NCBI RefSeq assembly: GCF_024436375.1
Contig: NZ_JAFMZM010000001.1
Coordinates: forward strand, 124,001-188,000
Source: Nocardioides astragali
GTDB taxonomy: Bacteria; Actinomycetota; Actinomycetes; Propionibacteriales; Nocardioidaceae
DNA: 64,000 bases
Direction: 5' to 3'
The notes under the pieces: model-generated
The model's database searches: none
What the model saw: the letters and a program-made list of their open reading frames with translations, nothing else
Told to the model about the DNA's origin: nothing
Program-made: the position numbers and the translations under genes
Shown: one piece after another, positions 17,523 to 26,215 of the stretch
Position numbering within the stretch: the first letter of the stretch is position 1
Layout: each line of letters starts with the position of its first letter

Positions 17523-17885
17523 TCAGTAGACGAGCGCCTGTACGTCCTCGCCGAGGACCTGCTCCGCGAACACCGCCGCGCCGGCGATGGTGACGCCGTC
17601 GCGCAGGTCTCCCTGGACGAGCCCACGGCGGGCCGCGCACTGCGAGCAGACCGTCACCGAGCCGGTCGTGAGGACCGCCGCCATCAGCTGGTCGAGCGGG
17701 GTGGCGAGGTCGAGGTCGAACTCCTCGGCACGGCCCGGCACGCCGAACCAGGCGGCCTCGCCGGTGAGCCAGAGCGACACCTCCGCGCCGGAAGCAGCAG
17801 CCGCCGCAGCCACCGTGAATCCCTGGTTGCAGCGCTCCGCGTCCTCGGCCCCGCAGGTGACCTTGACGACCAGTGATCGAGCCAT
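17523..17885 (-). CDS. DsrE family sulfur-relay-like protein
   Basis: A 120-aa DsrE/DsrF-fold protein: MARSLVVKVTCGAEDAERCNQGFTVA at the start, a Gly/Ala helix, then VTVCSQCAARRGL in the position where DsrE proteins carry their active cysteine. Cytoplasmic; possible sulfur carrier or thiol-related role. The ATG at 17885 follows a -10 TAGTGT by 6 nt (leaderless). Divergent from the FABP gene with overlapping -10 elements. Confidence 0.82.
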   Translation of the reverse strand: MARSLVVKVTCGAEDAERCNQGFTVAAAAAASGAEVSLWLTGEAAWFGVPGRAEEFDLDLATPLDQLMAAVLTTGSVTVCSQCAARRGLVQGDLRDGVTIAGAAVFAEQVLGEDVQALVY

Positions 17886-17891
17886 GGCCCA

Positions 17892-17901
17892 ACACTAGAG
17901 T
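17892..17901. promoter_or_regulatory. Overlapping divergent leaderless promoters
   Basis: Minus-strand -10 TAGTGT (17897-17892) and plus-strand -10 TAGAGT (17896-17901) share two base pairs. Each is followed after exactly 6 nt by an ATG (17885 minus, 17908 plus). Only 22 bp separate the two start codons. Confidence 0.7.
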
Positions 17902-17907
17902 GACCCC

Positions 17908-18402
17908 ATGCCCTTCGAGCTGCCGGACAACCTGCACCCCAACTGCGGCCCTCTCGCCTGGCTCCTCGGCACGTGGCGCGGCAACGGCCATGGTGCCTAC
18001 CCGACGATCGAGTCCTTCCAGTTCGGCCAGGAACTGATCTTCACCCACGACGGTCGCCCGTTCTTCCACTACATGTCACGCGCGTGGATCGTGGACGAGG
18101 AGGGCGAGTTCGTCCGCGACGCTGCGATGGAGACCGGGTTCCTGCGGTGCCCCGAGCCCGGCAAGGTCGAGCTCCTCCTCTCGCACAACATCGGCTTCTC
18201 GGAGGTCTGGTACGGCGCGGCCGAGGGCGGCAAGCTCGAGATGCACACCGCCGGCGTCTCCTTCACCGAGACGGCCAAGGAGGTCACCGCGGGGTCGCGG
18301 ATGTACGGCAACGTGGAGGGCGACCTGCTCTACGCCTACGACATGGCGGCGATGGGGCAGGAGCTCCAGCCCCACACCTGGGCGCGCCTGCAACGCGCAT
18401 GA
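17908..18402 (+). CDS. FABP-like/nitrobindin family heme-binding protein
   Basis: A 164-aa beta-barrel protein of the DUF1794 (nitrobindin-like) family. GTWRGNGHGAYPTIESFQFGQE near residues 21-45 is the family signature (GxWxGxGxGxYP), and the C-terminal HTWARL carries the conserved histidine that ligates heme iron in nitrobindins. A role in nitric oxide or peroxynitrite handling is inferred. Leaderless start at 17908 (TAGAGT, 6 nt). Followed by the Fur gene after 18 bp, probably co-transcribed. Confidence 0.86.
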   Translation: MPFELPDNLHPNCGPLAWLLGTWRGNGHGAYPTIESFQFGQELIFTHDGRPFFHYMSRAWIVDEEGEFVRDAAMETGFLRCPEPGKVELLLSHNIGFSEVWYGAAEGGKLEMHTAGVSFTETAKEVTAGSRMYGNVEGDLLYAYDMAAMGQELQPHTWARLQRA

Positions 18403-18420
18403 GCACCCCATGAGCATCCC

Positions 18421-18873
18421 GTGAGCGACGACCTCGCAGCCAGGCTGCGGGAGCAGGGGCTGCGCCTGACGCCCCAGCGCCAGCTGATCCTGCGCGCGGT
18501 CGAGGAGCTGGGCCACGCGACGCCCGACGACGTGCTGGCCCACGTCCGGAGCCAGGTGAGCTCGGTCAACGCGTCCACCGTCTACCGCACCCTCGAGGTG
18601 CTCGAGGAGCTCGGGCTGGTGCGCCACACGCACCTCAGCGACCGCGCGCCTACCTACCACTCGACGACGGAGCACGAGCACGTGCACGTCGTGTGCCGCC
18701 GCTGCCACGCCGTACGTTCCTACGACCCCTCCCTCGTCGGGCCACTGGTGGCGGCGCTGAGCGAGGACGGCTTCACCGTCGACGTCGGCCACCTCGCGAT
18801 CTTCGGGGAGTGCGCGGAGTGTGCTGCGTCGTCGGAACGCAACGCCATCGCAAGGACCCTTTCGAAAGAGTAG
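18421..18873 (+). CDS. Fur family metalloregulator (Zur/FurB-like)
   Basis: A 150-aa Fur-fold repressor. The winged helix includes RLTPQRQLILRAVEEL and NASTVYRTLEVLEELGLV; the metal sites include HEHVHVVCRRCHAV and the C-terminal CAECAAS, giving two CxxC pairs for structural zinc. Fur/Zur/Nur specificity cannot be fixed by eye, but the position after the FABP gene matches the actinobacterial FurB/Zur-like gene. GTG start at 18421. Confidence 0.88.
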   Translation: MSDDLAARLREQGLRLTPQRQLILRAVEELGHATPDDVLAHVRSQVSSVNASTVYRTLEVLEELGLVRHTHLSDRAPTYHSTTEHEHVHVVCRRCHAVRSYDPSLVGPLVAALSEDGFTVDVGHLAIFGECAECAASSERNAIARTLSKE

Positions 18874-18883
18874 TTTCGACGTC

Positions 18884-19453
18884 GTGCCCGAGCCTCGCCA
18901 CCTCCGCGACCCCCGCGCCCTGACCGCCGTCGCCCATCCCGTCCGTCTCGGGATCATGGAGCTGCTGACGCTCGAGGGCCCACTGACCGCCACCGAGCTG
19001 GCCGATCGCCTCGACGAGTCGCCCGCCAACTGCTCGTGGCACCTGCGCAAGCTCGCCGAGCACGACTTCATCGAGGAGGCCGAGGGTGGCGTGGGTCGTC
19101 AGCGACCCTGGCGGGTCAGCCGGATCGGCCTGAGCTGGGGGGACCAGGACGCAGGTCCGGAGGAGAGGCGGGCTGGTGACGCCTTGAGTCGGGTGATGCT
19201 GGAACGCTGGGTGGACCGTTTCCTCGACTCGATCGAGAGGCTGGCCGCGACGGACCCGGACTGGCGCGAGGCCGCGACGGTCACCCAGACGATGGGCTGG
19301 TTGACGCTGGACGAGCTCACCGAGGTGAACTCGGCCGTCACCGAGCTGATCCGGAGCTTCGAGGACCGCATCACCGACCGGGCCGCGCGTCCCGAGGGCT
19401 CGCGCCTGGTCGAGCTCGTCGCCTGGGGAGCGCCGGTCGAGGTCGCCCGATGA
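18884..19453 (+). CDS. ArsR-like winged-helix regulator
   Basis: A 189-aa protein with an N-terminal winged helix (RDPRALTAVAHPVRLGIMELL, then LTATELADRLDESPANCSWHLRKLAEHDFIEE), the pattern of ArsR-type regulators. The C-terminal 90 residues are helical and of unknown ligand. GTG at 18884 lies 10 nt after the Fur stop. A palindrome CTTTCGAAAG (18859-18868) and a second TTTCGA copy precede it and may be its own operator. It overlaps the MFS gene by 4 bp (ATGA), so it likely regulates that exporter. Confidence 0.83.
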   Translation: MPEPRHLRDPRALTAVAHPVRLGIMELLTLEGPLTATELADRLDESPANCSWHLRKLAEHDFIEEAEGGVGRQRPWRVSRIGLSWGDQDAGPEERRAGDALSRVMLERWVDRFLDSIERLAATDPDWREAATVTQTMGWLTLDELTEVNSAVTELIRSFEDRITDRAARPEGSRLVELVAWGAPVEVAR

Positions 19454-20718
19454 AGGCCGCCTTCGCCCAGCCCGGTTTCAGACGGCTCTTCGCCGGCCTG
19501 TCCACCTCGATGCTCGGCGACTCGATCATGCTGCTCGTCCTCAGCATCTGGGTGAAGACGCTGACCGGGTCGAGCGCGATGGCCGGCTTCACGTTCTTCT
19601 TCATGTGCCTGCCCGCGATCTTCGCCCCGCTGGCCGGCGCCTGGCTCGACCGCGTACGCCGCAAGCCGCTGCTGGTCTGGGGCAACATCGCCTCGGCCGT
19701 CGCGGTCCTGCCCCTGCTGCTGGTCCGCGACGCCGGCGACGTCTGGATCATCTGGACCGTCGCCATGTTCTACGGCGTCAGCTTCGTCGTCCTGCCGGCC
19801 GGCCTCAACGGGCTGCTCAAGGAGCTCATGCCCGAGGAGCTGCTGGTCGACGCCAACTCCAGCCTCCAGACGATCAAGGAGTCCTACCGGCTCTTCGGCC
19901 CGTTGCTGGGCGCGGCGCTCTTCGCCTGGACCGGCGGGTGGCTGGTGGCGCTGGTCGACGTCGCGTCGTTCCTCGTCGCGGCCGCGGTCATCGCCTCGAT
20001 CCCGGTGGAGGAGGAGGTGCCGGAGCGGGAGTCCGGCTCGTTCTGGGTGCAGCTGACCGGAGGCGTGCGCCACCTCGTCGGCGACCGGATCCTCGGTCAC
20101 ATGCTGGTGGGCTTCGGCCTCACGATGCTGGTGCTCGGCTTCTGCGAGTCCGCGATCTTCGCCCTCACCGACCACTTCGGGAAGGAGGCGACCTTCGTCA
20201 GCGTGCTCGTGTCGGTGCAGGGGATCGGGGCGGTCGTCGGCGGTCTCTCCTCGCCCCGAGTCGTACGCCGCCTCGGCGAGGTGGGTGCCGGCGTGCTCGG
20301 GCTGGTGCTGCTCGGGACCAGCGCGATCGCGATGGCCCTCTCGCCGTCGGTGGCGTGGGTGCTGCTCAGCATCACGCTCTTCGGGGTGTCGCTGCCGATC
20401 CTCGTCGTCGCCTACATGACGCTCCTCCAACGACGTACGCCCCAGCGGCTGATGGCACGGGTGTCCGTGGCGGCGGAGGTCGTCATGTCGGTGCCCAGCG
20501 CGGCCTCCCTGGCGCTCGGTGCCCTGCTCGTCACGATCGTCGACTGGCGACTGATCTTCCTGGTCATCGGCGTCGTCACGCTGGCTGGCGCCGGCCACGT
20601 CGCGTTCTGGCTGCGTGACGTGCTGGGCTCACCGGGCTCCGTGGAGGCGGTGGCTGATCCCGCCCCTGGCCCGGAGCCCACCCCGCTCGACCCGGGCTCG
20701 ACGGTGGCGCCGACCTGA
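19450..20718 (+). CDS. MFS efflux transporter
   Basis: A 422-aa major facilitator protein with about twelve membrane helices; motif-A-like LAGAWLDRVRRKPLLVWG lies in the loop after helix 2. The MFS_3-type N-terminus (PGFRRLFAGLSTSMLGDSI) is typical of enterobactin-exporter/macrolide-type families. The C-terminus ends in a 40-residue Pro-rich tail. Translationally coupled to the ArsR-like regulator and closed by a hairpin terminator. Substrate unknown; drug efflux is plausible. Confidence 0.88.
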   Translation: MKAAFAQPGFRRLFAGLSTSMLGDSIMLLVLSIWVKTLTGSSAMAGFTFFFMCLPAIFAPLAGAWLDRVRRKPLLVWGNIASAVAVLPLLLVRDAGDVWIIWTVAMFYGVSFVVLPAGLNGLLKELMPEELLVDANSSLQTIKESYRLFGPLLGAALFAWTGGWLVALVDVASFLVAAAVIASIPVEEEVPERESGSFWVQLTGGVRHLVGDRILGHMLVGFGLTMLVLGFCESAIFALTDHFGKEATFVSVLVSVQGIGAVVGGLSSPRVVRRLGEVGAGVLGLVLLGTSAIAMALSPSVAWVLLSITLFGVSLPILVVAYMTLLQRRTPQRLMARVSVAAEVVMSVPSAASLALGALLVTIVDWRLIFLVIGVVTLAGAGHVAFWLRDVLGSPGSVEAVADPAPGPEPTPLDPGSTVAPT

Positions 20719-20745
20719 GGGGCCCGACCTGAGGTCGGGCCCCTC
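20717..20745 (+). terminator. Terminator after MFS gene
   Basis: Perfect 13-bp hairpin, arms GAGGGGCCCGACC and GGTCGGGCCCCTC, 3-nt loop; no strong T run. It overlaps the MFS stop region. Confidence 0.75.
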
Positions 20746-20904
20746 GTCGTCCCCTGCCTGCTGCGCGCCGCGATGCGGACGCGCTGGCTTCGTTGCGTCG
20801 GTCGCCGTGACTCCGTCACGTCTCCCTCCTCCGCCTTGCCATCACATCCGCCTCGCGACGCTCGCGACGGCAGGTGCCGACGGGCCCCGACCTAGACTCG
20901 ACCC

Positions 20905-21840
20905 ATGCAGTCCCCCCTCCTCGCCCTGCCCGGGGCCGTCGCCGGTGACGGCATCGACGCCCCGGTCGCCGCGCACTACGGCTCGTTCAACACCGAGCAG
21001 CGCACGCTCGCCTCCGGCGAGGGCTTCGTCGACCTGTCGCACCGCGACGTCCTGCGGATCGCGGGCCCCGACCGGCTCAGCTGGCTGCACAACCTGACCA
21101 CCCAGTACTTCGAGGGCCTCGCTCCCGGCACCTGGACGCAGGCACTGGTCCTCAGCCCGCAGGGCCATGTGGAGCACGCCTTCGCCGGCGTCGACGACGG
21201 AGAGGCCTTCACCGCCCACAACGAGCCGGGCGCCGGAGCCGCGCTCGTGGAGTGGCTGGAGCGGATGAAGTTCATGACCCGGGTCGAGGTCTCGCTCGTC
21301 GACGACCTCGCCGTCATGTGGCGCCCCGGGGAGGGTGCCGGCCGCTACGACCTGGTGCCCCGCGACCGGCTCGAGGCGTACGCCGACGCGGCCGGCCCGG
21401 CTGCCGGGCTCTGGGCCTTCGAGGCCCTGCGCATCGAGCGGGGCGAGCCGCGCTTCGGCCTGGACACCGACCACCGCACGATCCCCAACGAGGTCGGCTG
21501 GATCGGGTCGGCGGTGCACCTCGACAAGGGCTGCTACCGCGGGCAGGAGACGGTCGCGCGCGTCCACACGCTGGGCCGGCCGCCGCGCCGCCTCGTCCTG
21601 CTGCACCTCGACGGCTCGGAGAACCGCCTCCCGCCTGTCGGCTCCTCGGTGTCCCACGACGGCCGGGACATCGGTTTCGTCGGCTCGAGCGCACGCCACC
21701 ACGAGCTCGGGCCCATCGCCCTGGCCCTGGTCAAGCGCAACGTCCCGGTCGAGGCGCCGCTGACGGTGGACGAGATGCCGGCCGCGCAGGACGTCATCGT
21801 GGATCCCGAGGTCGGGCTCCACGTCCGGCCCCTGCGCTAG
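20905..21840 (+). CDS. ygfZ: Folate-binding YgfZ/GcvT-like protein
   Basis: A 311-aa COG0354 protein related to the T protein of glycine cleavage. The diagnostic motif KGCYRGQE (about residues 210-217) with its conserved cysteine is intact, and PDRLSWLHNLTTQ lies near residue 53. YgfZ proteins use tetrahydrofolate in repair or assembly of certain Fe-S clusters. Leaderless: -10 TAGACT (20893-20898), 6 nt, ATG. Convergent with mshD, 8 bp apart. Confidence 0.92.
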   Translation: MQSPLLALPGAVAGDGIDAPVAAHYGSFNTEQRTLASGEGFVDLSHRDVLRIAGPDRLSWLHNLTTQYFEGLAPGTWTQALVLSPQGHVEHAFAGVDDGEAFTAHNEPGAGAALVEWLERMKFMTRVEVSLVDDLAVMWRPGEGAGRYDLVPRDRLEAYADAAGPAAGLWAFEALRIERGEPRFGLDTDHRTIPNEVGWIGSAVHLDKGCYRGQETVARVHTLGRPPRRLVLLHLDGSENRLPPVGSSVSHDGRDIGFVGSSARHHELGPIALALVKRNVPVEAPLTVDEMPAAQDVIVDPEVGLHVRPLR

Positions 21841-21848
21841 GACCTCCG

Positions 21849-22658
21849 CTAGCCTCTGCGGCGGTACTGCACGTGCGTGTCGGCGTCGGCGTGCACGAAG
21901 CCGAGGCGTGAGTAGAGCGAAATGGCGGCAGCGTTGTCCGACTCGACGTAGAGCAGCACCTCCTCGACCCCGAGACCGGTCAGGTGGTGCAGCCCGGCCA
22001 GCGTCAGCATCTTGCCCAGGCCGCGCCCCTGCGCCTGCGGCGCGATGCCGATGACGTAGACCTCGCCGTGCTGGGCGTCGTGCCGCTTGGTCCAGTGGAA
22101 GCCGAGCATCCCCGACTCGTCCTCGGCGACCAGTAGTCCCGCCGGGTCGAACCACGGCTCGGCCATCCGGCGGGCCAGGTTGTCCTCGTCCATCGCTCCC
22201 TGCTCGGGGTGGTGGGCGAAGGCGGCTGCGTTGACCGCCACGATCGCGGCGGCGTCGCCGGCACGGTAGGACCGGATCCGCACACCGGGCGGGGGCTCCA
22301 GCGGCGGCAGCGGGAGGGTGCTGTCGCGACGCATCACCCACAGGTCGCGCACCCGCTCCCACCCGTGCGTCGCGGCGAGCCGGGCGGCGGCGGGGTGGTT
22401 GCCGTGCGACCAGGCCGTCACCCCCCCGTCGTACGACGTGCGCGCCAGCAGCGCCGACGCGATGCCCGTACGCCGGTGGTCGGGATGCACCGCCAGGCTG
22501 AGGTCACCGTCGTGCAGCAGGGCGAACCCGCCCCGGTCGAGGACGACGGTCGCCGCCCCGTCCGCCAGGGCGATCCGGGCGGCCTCGTCTAGGGGCGAGG
22601 CGCCGTCGGCGACCTCACAGGCGCCGGCGATGCGGGTGACCTCGGCGACCTCGTCCAC
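21849..22658 (-). CDS. mshD: Mycothiol synthase MshD
   Basis: A 269-aa double-GNAT acetyltransferase that acetylates Cys-GlcN-Ins in the last step of mycothiol synthesis. The C-terminal GNAT domain has the acetyl-CoA loop APQAQGRGLGKML and LYVESDNAAAISLYSRLGF; the N-terminal domain has VHPDHRRTGIASALL. Leaderless start: TAGGGT (minus, 22671-22666), 7 nt, GTG at 22658, which also fits the length of the family. Adjacent to glnR as in M. tuberculosis (Rv0818-Rv0819). Confidence 0.93.
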   Translation of the reverse strand: MDEVAEVTRIAGACEVADGASPLDEAARIALADGAATVVLDRGGFALLHDGDLSLAVHPDHRRTGIASALLARTSYDGGVTAWSHGNHPAAARLAATHGWERVRDLWVMRRDSTLPLPPLEPPPGVRIRSYRAGDAAAIVAVNAAAFAHHPEQGAMDEDNLARRMAEPWFDPAGLLVAEDESGMLGFHWTKRHDAQHGEVYVIGIAPQAQGRGLGKMLTLAGLHHLTGLGVEEVLLYVESDNAAAISLYSRLGFVHADADTHVQYRRRG

Positions 22659-22746
22659 GGGGCCGACCCTAGCCGCCGCTGTCGCCGTATGAGTGGGGAG
22701 GATCGTGCGCGCGATGTCACGAAGAACTTCCCCAGGCGCGATCGGG

Positions 22747-23478
22747 TCAGGTCGACGTGGAGTGGCTCTTCGTCTCGACTGCGGCCTCGACGTCCTTCTC
22801 GCGCGTCGGCACGACGAAGCGGTAGCCGACGTTGCGGACGGTGCCGATGTGGTGCTCGTGCTCGGTGCCGAGCTTGGCGCGCAGGCGGCGTACGTGCACG
22901 TCGACGGTGCGGGTGCCACCGAAGTAGTCGTAGCCCCACACCTCCTGGAGCAGCTGCTCGCGGCTGAACACGCGGCCCGGGTGCTGGGCGAGGTACTTGA
23001 GGAGCTCGAACTCCTTGTAGGTCAGGTCGAGCGGGCGTCCGCCGATGCGGGCGGTGTAGGTGGCGTCGTCGACGACGACCTCGCCGCGGTGGATGACGTG
23101 GGCGGCCGGGTCGTCCGGGGCAGCGGCGCTGGTGCGGCCGATGGCGAGCCGGATCCGGGCATCGAGCTCGGCAGGGCCGCAGGTGTGGAGCACGACGTCG
23201 TCCATGCCCCAGTCGTGGGCGACGACCGCGAGCCCGCCCTCGGTGACCACGAGCAGGACCGGAGCGTCGGCCCCGGTCGTGCGGATCAGGCGGCAGAGGT
23301 CACGCGCAGCGGCGAGGTCCTGGCGCCCGTCGACCAGGACCAGGTCGGCCTCGGGCGCGTCCAGCAGGGCGCTGCCCTGCGACGGGAGGATCTTCACGGT
23401 GTGGGACAGCAGCGCCAGTCCGGGGAGCACCTCGGCGGAGGGTTGCAGGGCGCTCGTGAGCAGCAGCAGTGCACTCAT
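22747..23478 (-). CDS. glnR: Orphan response regulator GlnR (nitrogen control)
   Basis: A 243-aa OmpR-like regulator. The N-terminal receiver-like domain (about 1-115) opens [14 protein letters not shown] and lacks the usual acidic pair of phosphorylated receivers; the equivalent of the central aspartate is in LVLVDGR. The DNA-binding winged helix (about 145-228) has [20 protein letters not shown] and the recognition helix [18 protein letters not shown]. These are very close to actinobacterial GlnR, the global nitrogen regulator that acts without a cognate kinase. GAGGAGG precedes the ATG at 23478. Neighbour of mshD. Confidence 0.93.
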   Translation of the reverse strand: MSALLLLTSALQPSAEVLPGLALLSHTVKILPSQGSALLDAPEADLVLVDGRQDLAAARDLCRLIRTTGADAPVLLVVTEGGLAVVAHDWGMDDVVLHTCGPAELDARIRLAIGRTSAAAPDDPAAHVIHRGEVVVDDATYTARIGGRPLDLTYKEFELLKYLAQHPGRVFSREQLLQEVWGYDYFGGTRTVDVHVRRLRAKLGTEHEHHIGTVRNVGYRFVVPTREKDVEAAVETKSHSTST

Positions 23479-23523
23479 GGCCGGGCCTCCTCGTGTGCGG
23501 GGGGATGAGGAAGGATATCCCGC

Positions 23524-23820
23524 ATGAGTGCCGGGGCTGGGAGTGATCGGAGTCGTGAGACGGTCCTCGTGCGCTACTGGGCCGGCGCGCGAGCGGCGGC
23601 GGGGACGGCAGAGGACACCTTCGATGTCGACGGCGACCTGTCCCTGAGCGCGTTGGTGACGCGGGTGCTCGAGCGGCACCCGGACGAGCGGATGGCCCGG
23701 ACGGTCGCGGTCTGCTCGGTGCTGGTGGGTGACCGGCCGGTCCGCTCGCAGGATCCCGACGCGGTCGTCATCACGCCGGGCACCGTGGTCGAGCTGCTGC
23801 CTCCGTTCGCGGGCGGCTGA
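23524..23820 (+). CDS. MoaD/ThiS family sulfur-carrier-like protein
   Basis: A 98-aa beta-grasp protein with the C-terminal Gly-Gly (ELLPPFAGG) that is thiocarboxylated in MoaD/ThiS carriers. No other molybdopterin or thiamine gene is nearby, so which pathway it serves is unknown. Divergent from glnR, 45 bp apart. ATG at 23524; the upstream AAGGAT (23511-23516) lies at leaderless distance but lacks the first T. Confidence 0.85.
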   Translation: MSAGAGSDRSRETVLVRYWAGARAAAGTAEDTFDVDGDLSLSALVTRVLERHPDERMARTVAVCSVLVGDRPVRSQDPDAVVITPGTVVELLPPFAGG

Positions 23821-23951
23821 CCAATTTGAAGACCAATGGTGCGCGCTGCCGGCTGATCCCCTAGGCTGCGCGCGCACGCAAACGGGGGTTTGCCACACGG
23901 GGGAATCCCATTTTGCTGCGTTCCGGAAGGTTCACAGTGAGAGGAAACGCA

Positions 23952-26144
23952 ATGGGAAACACCCATACGCGTCGATCTCGTCGTGCGCTGGCAGCGGCCG
24001 CCATGCTTGGCATGGTCGGCGGCAGCCTGGCGACGATGAGTCCGGCGAACGCCGCAGTGATGGTCAGCGGCAGCACGATCGACTCTGCCGGCAACTACGT
24101 CGATGGATACGTCTCCGTCTACAAGATCTACGACGAGGACGGTGACGGCACCGTCGAGCCGTTCGAGTACGACTTCCTCCCCGGTGTCTCGACCCAGGGC
24201 GGCGCATTCGACATCCCGCTCGAGGACGGGACCTACAAGCTCGAGTTCGGGCCGAGCTCCAACCAGTACGCCTCGGAGTACTACCGCGACAAGGCGGACC
24301 TCACCACCGCCGACCTGGTCACGGTGGCCGGGGCCGGCCAGGTCCTCTCGCCGTGGACGATCGACCGCCTCCCCAGTGTCGCCGGGGTCGTTCAGACCAC
24401 CGACGGCCGTCCGGTCCGCGACGCCGTCGTCAGGGCGTACGACGCGGTCAGCGGGAACTACGTCGACCAAGACGAGACCGAGACCAACGGTGTCTTCCGC
24501 ATCGGCGCGACCGCACCGGTCAAGCTGGTCTTCAGCGGCTCGGACCCCGCCTCGGGCGAGTCGCTCGCAACCGAGTGGTTCAACGACAAGGGGTCGAAGG
24601 AGACGGCCGACGCCGTCACTCCCACCCCGGAGGGTGCCAACATCGGTGCCGTCACGCTCGCGCCCGGCGGCTCCATCTCCGGCAGCGTCACCAACGAGGC
24701 CGGCGCCGGTCTCTACCGCGCCGAGGTGTGCGTGGACAACAACCCCTACCACTGCGACTTCACCAACACCTCGGGGGCCTACACGATCGAGGGTGTCAGC
24801 ACGGGCAGCCACACGGTCGACTTCGACGACCCGATCGGTGAGTACGTCGGCGAGTACTACAACAACGTGCCGCTCACGACGCCGGCTTCCGCCAACCCGG
24901 TGGCCGTTGCCCCGGGCCAGGCCGTCACCGGCATCGACGCCGCTCTGGCTGCGGCGCCCGCCGCCGCCCCCAACGGCGTCGACGTCAGCGGCACCGTGCG
25001 TGACGAGGTCGGTGGCATCGGCATCGGCTACGAGATCAACGTCTACGACACGCCCGCGGACGTCCGCGACCGGAAGGTCGTCGCGACGACCTTCAGCAAC
25101 CGCTCGGGCCAGTACCAGTTCTCGCAGCTCGACCGGATCGGCGGCGAGACCGAGTTCAAGATCGTCGTCGAGGGTGATGGCCCGCGCGAGGAGGGCGACT
25201 TCGCCCGCCGCGAGATCTGGTCGGGCGACAAGCTCGGCTACGACACGGCGGTCGCCATCACCGCCGCACCTCGGGTCCTGGACTTCGTCCAGCCCGTCGC
25301 AGGAGGCGTCTCCGGAACCGTCACCAGCGAGGCCGGCGGCGTGCCCGACAACCCGTTCGCGGTCTTCCACGACAGCGACGACAACTTCCCGTCGTACGTC
25401 TACGACTTCGAGCTGAACGGCTCGTACGACGAGCGCAGCCTGTGGGCCGGTGAGTACACCGTCCAGCTCGGCGCGTACGACCACGTCTCGGAATGGTGGA
25501 AGGACGCCGTCGCGGGCGAGGCGACCACGATCACGGTCCGTCCCGGCCAGATGACCACCGGCATCTCCGCCGCCCTGGCCAAGGACGTCAAGGCCGTGGA
25601 CCGCCCGGCGCTCGAGGGCGACGCCTGGGTCGGCAAGACCATCAGCCTGGACAAGGGCCGCTGGACGACCGAGGCGGGCTCGAGGTTCACCTACGAGTGG
25701 CTCGTCGGCAACACGGTCATCGCGACCGGCGCGTCGCTGAAGGTGACGAAGGCACACCTGGGCAAGAAGATCACCGGGCGGGTCACCAACGACGCGGGCT
25801 TCACGCAGGGCCAGGCGATCACCAAGTCGACCGCGAAGGTCGGCTACCAGCCGAAGCTCAAGGCCAAGGTCTCGGGCAAGAAGATCGCCCTCGTCCTCAA
25901 GGCCAAGCCGCTCAAGGCCAAGAAGGTCAAGGCCACGGTCGTGGTGTACGAGGTCGTCGGCACCAAGGCCAACGGCGAGACCAAGCTCAAGAAGCTCGGC
26001 AAGGCCAAGGTCAAGAAGGGCCTGGGCACCGTGAAGCTCAAGAAGGCGCTCAAGAAGGGCAAGCACAAGCTCGTGTTCCGCATCGCGGGCGCGGGCAAGG
26101 TCGGGTCCGGCGACCTGCTCAAGAAGGTCAAGATCAAGCGCTGA
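23952..26144 (+). CDS. Large secreted protein with repeated carboxypeptidase-regulatory/CnaB-like domains
   Basis: A 730-aa exported protein. Signal peptide about residues 1-35 (RRSRRALAAAAMLGMVGGSL, cleavage near ANAA). The body has four to five beta-sandwich repeats beginning like SGSVTNEAGAGLYRAEV, SGTVRDEVGGIGIGYE, SGTVTSEAGGVPDNP, each closed by a GxY/YTI segment, as in carboxypeptidase regulatory-like (CnaB-related) domains. YYRDK/EYYNN/EWWKD motifs recur between them. From about residue 560 comes an Ig-like module (GDAWVGKTISLDKGRW) and the last 120 residues are extremely lysine-rich (about one in four), ending KVKIKR. No LPXTG or membrane anchor. Surface adhesion or wall binding is inferred. 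A GTTTGCCAC box lies upstream at 23888. Confidence 0.8.
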   Translation: MGNTHTRRSRRALAAAAMLGMVGGSLATMSPANAAVMVSGSTIDSAGNYVDGYVSVYKIYDEDGDGTVEPFEYDFLPGVSTQGGAFDIPLEDGTYKLEFGPSSNQYASEYYRDKADLTTADLVTVAGAGQVLSPWTIDRLPSVAGVVQTTDGRPVRDAVVRAYDAVSGNYVDQDETETNGVFRIGATAPVKLVFSGSDPASGESLATEWFNDKGSKETADAVTPTPEGANIGAVTLAPGGSISGSVTNEAGAGLYRAEVCVDNNPYHCDFTNTSGAYTIEGVSTGSHTVDFDDPIGEYVGEYYNNVPLTTPASANPVAVAPGQAVTGIDAALAAAPAAAPNGVDVSGTVRDEVGGIGIGYEINVYDTPADVRDRKVVATTFSNRSGQYQFSQLDRIGGETEFKIVVEGDGPREEGDFARREIWSGDKLGYDTAVAITAAPRVLDFVQPVAGGVSGTVTSEAGGVPDNPFAVFHDSDDNFPSYVYDFELNGSYDERSLWAGEYTVQLGAYDHVSEWWKDAVAGEATTITVRPGQMTTGISAALAKDVKAVDRPALEGDAWVGKTISLDKGRWTTEAGSRFTYEWLVGNTVIATGASLKVTKAHLGKKITGRVTNDAGFTQGQAITKSTAKVGYQPKLKAKVSGKKIALVLKAKPLKAKKVKATVVVYEVVGTKANGETKLKKLGKAKVKKGLGTVKLKKALKKGKHKLVFRIAGAGKVGSGDLLKKVKIKR

Positions 26145-26166
26145 CCGGCTGTCCCCTCACAATGTT

Positions 26167-26199
26167 CGGGCCCCGCGGAGCACTGCTCCGCGGGGCCCG
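26167..26199. terminator. Bidirectional terminator
   Basis: Perfect 15-bp hairpin, arms CGGGCCCCGCGGAGC and GCTCCGCGGGGCCCG, 3-nt loop, between the convergent secreted-protein gene and hsp20. Confidence 0.85.
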
Positions 26200-26215
26200 T
26201 CCTCCCCGACCAGGC

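Noticed and set aside
15329..17593. 754-codon open frame on the plus strand opposite ppk
   Set aside because: It is the antisense shadow of a complete, motif-rich ppk; the composition (Val/Asp/Glu/Leu rich) is the usual product of reading high-GC genes backwards.
23574..26066. 830-codon open frame on the minus strand opposite the secreted protein
   Set aside because: No family signal and no ribosome site; the plus-strand gene has a signal peptide and repeated domains.
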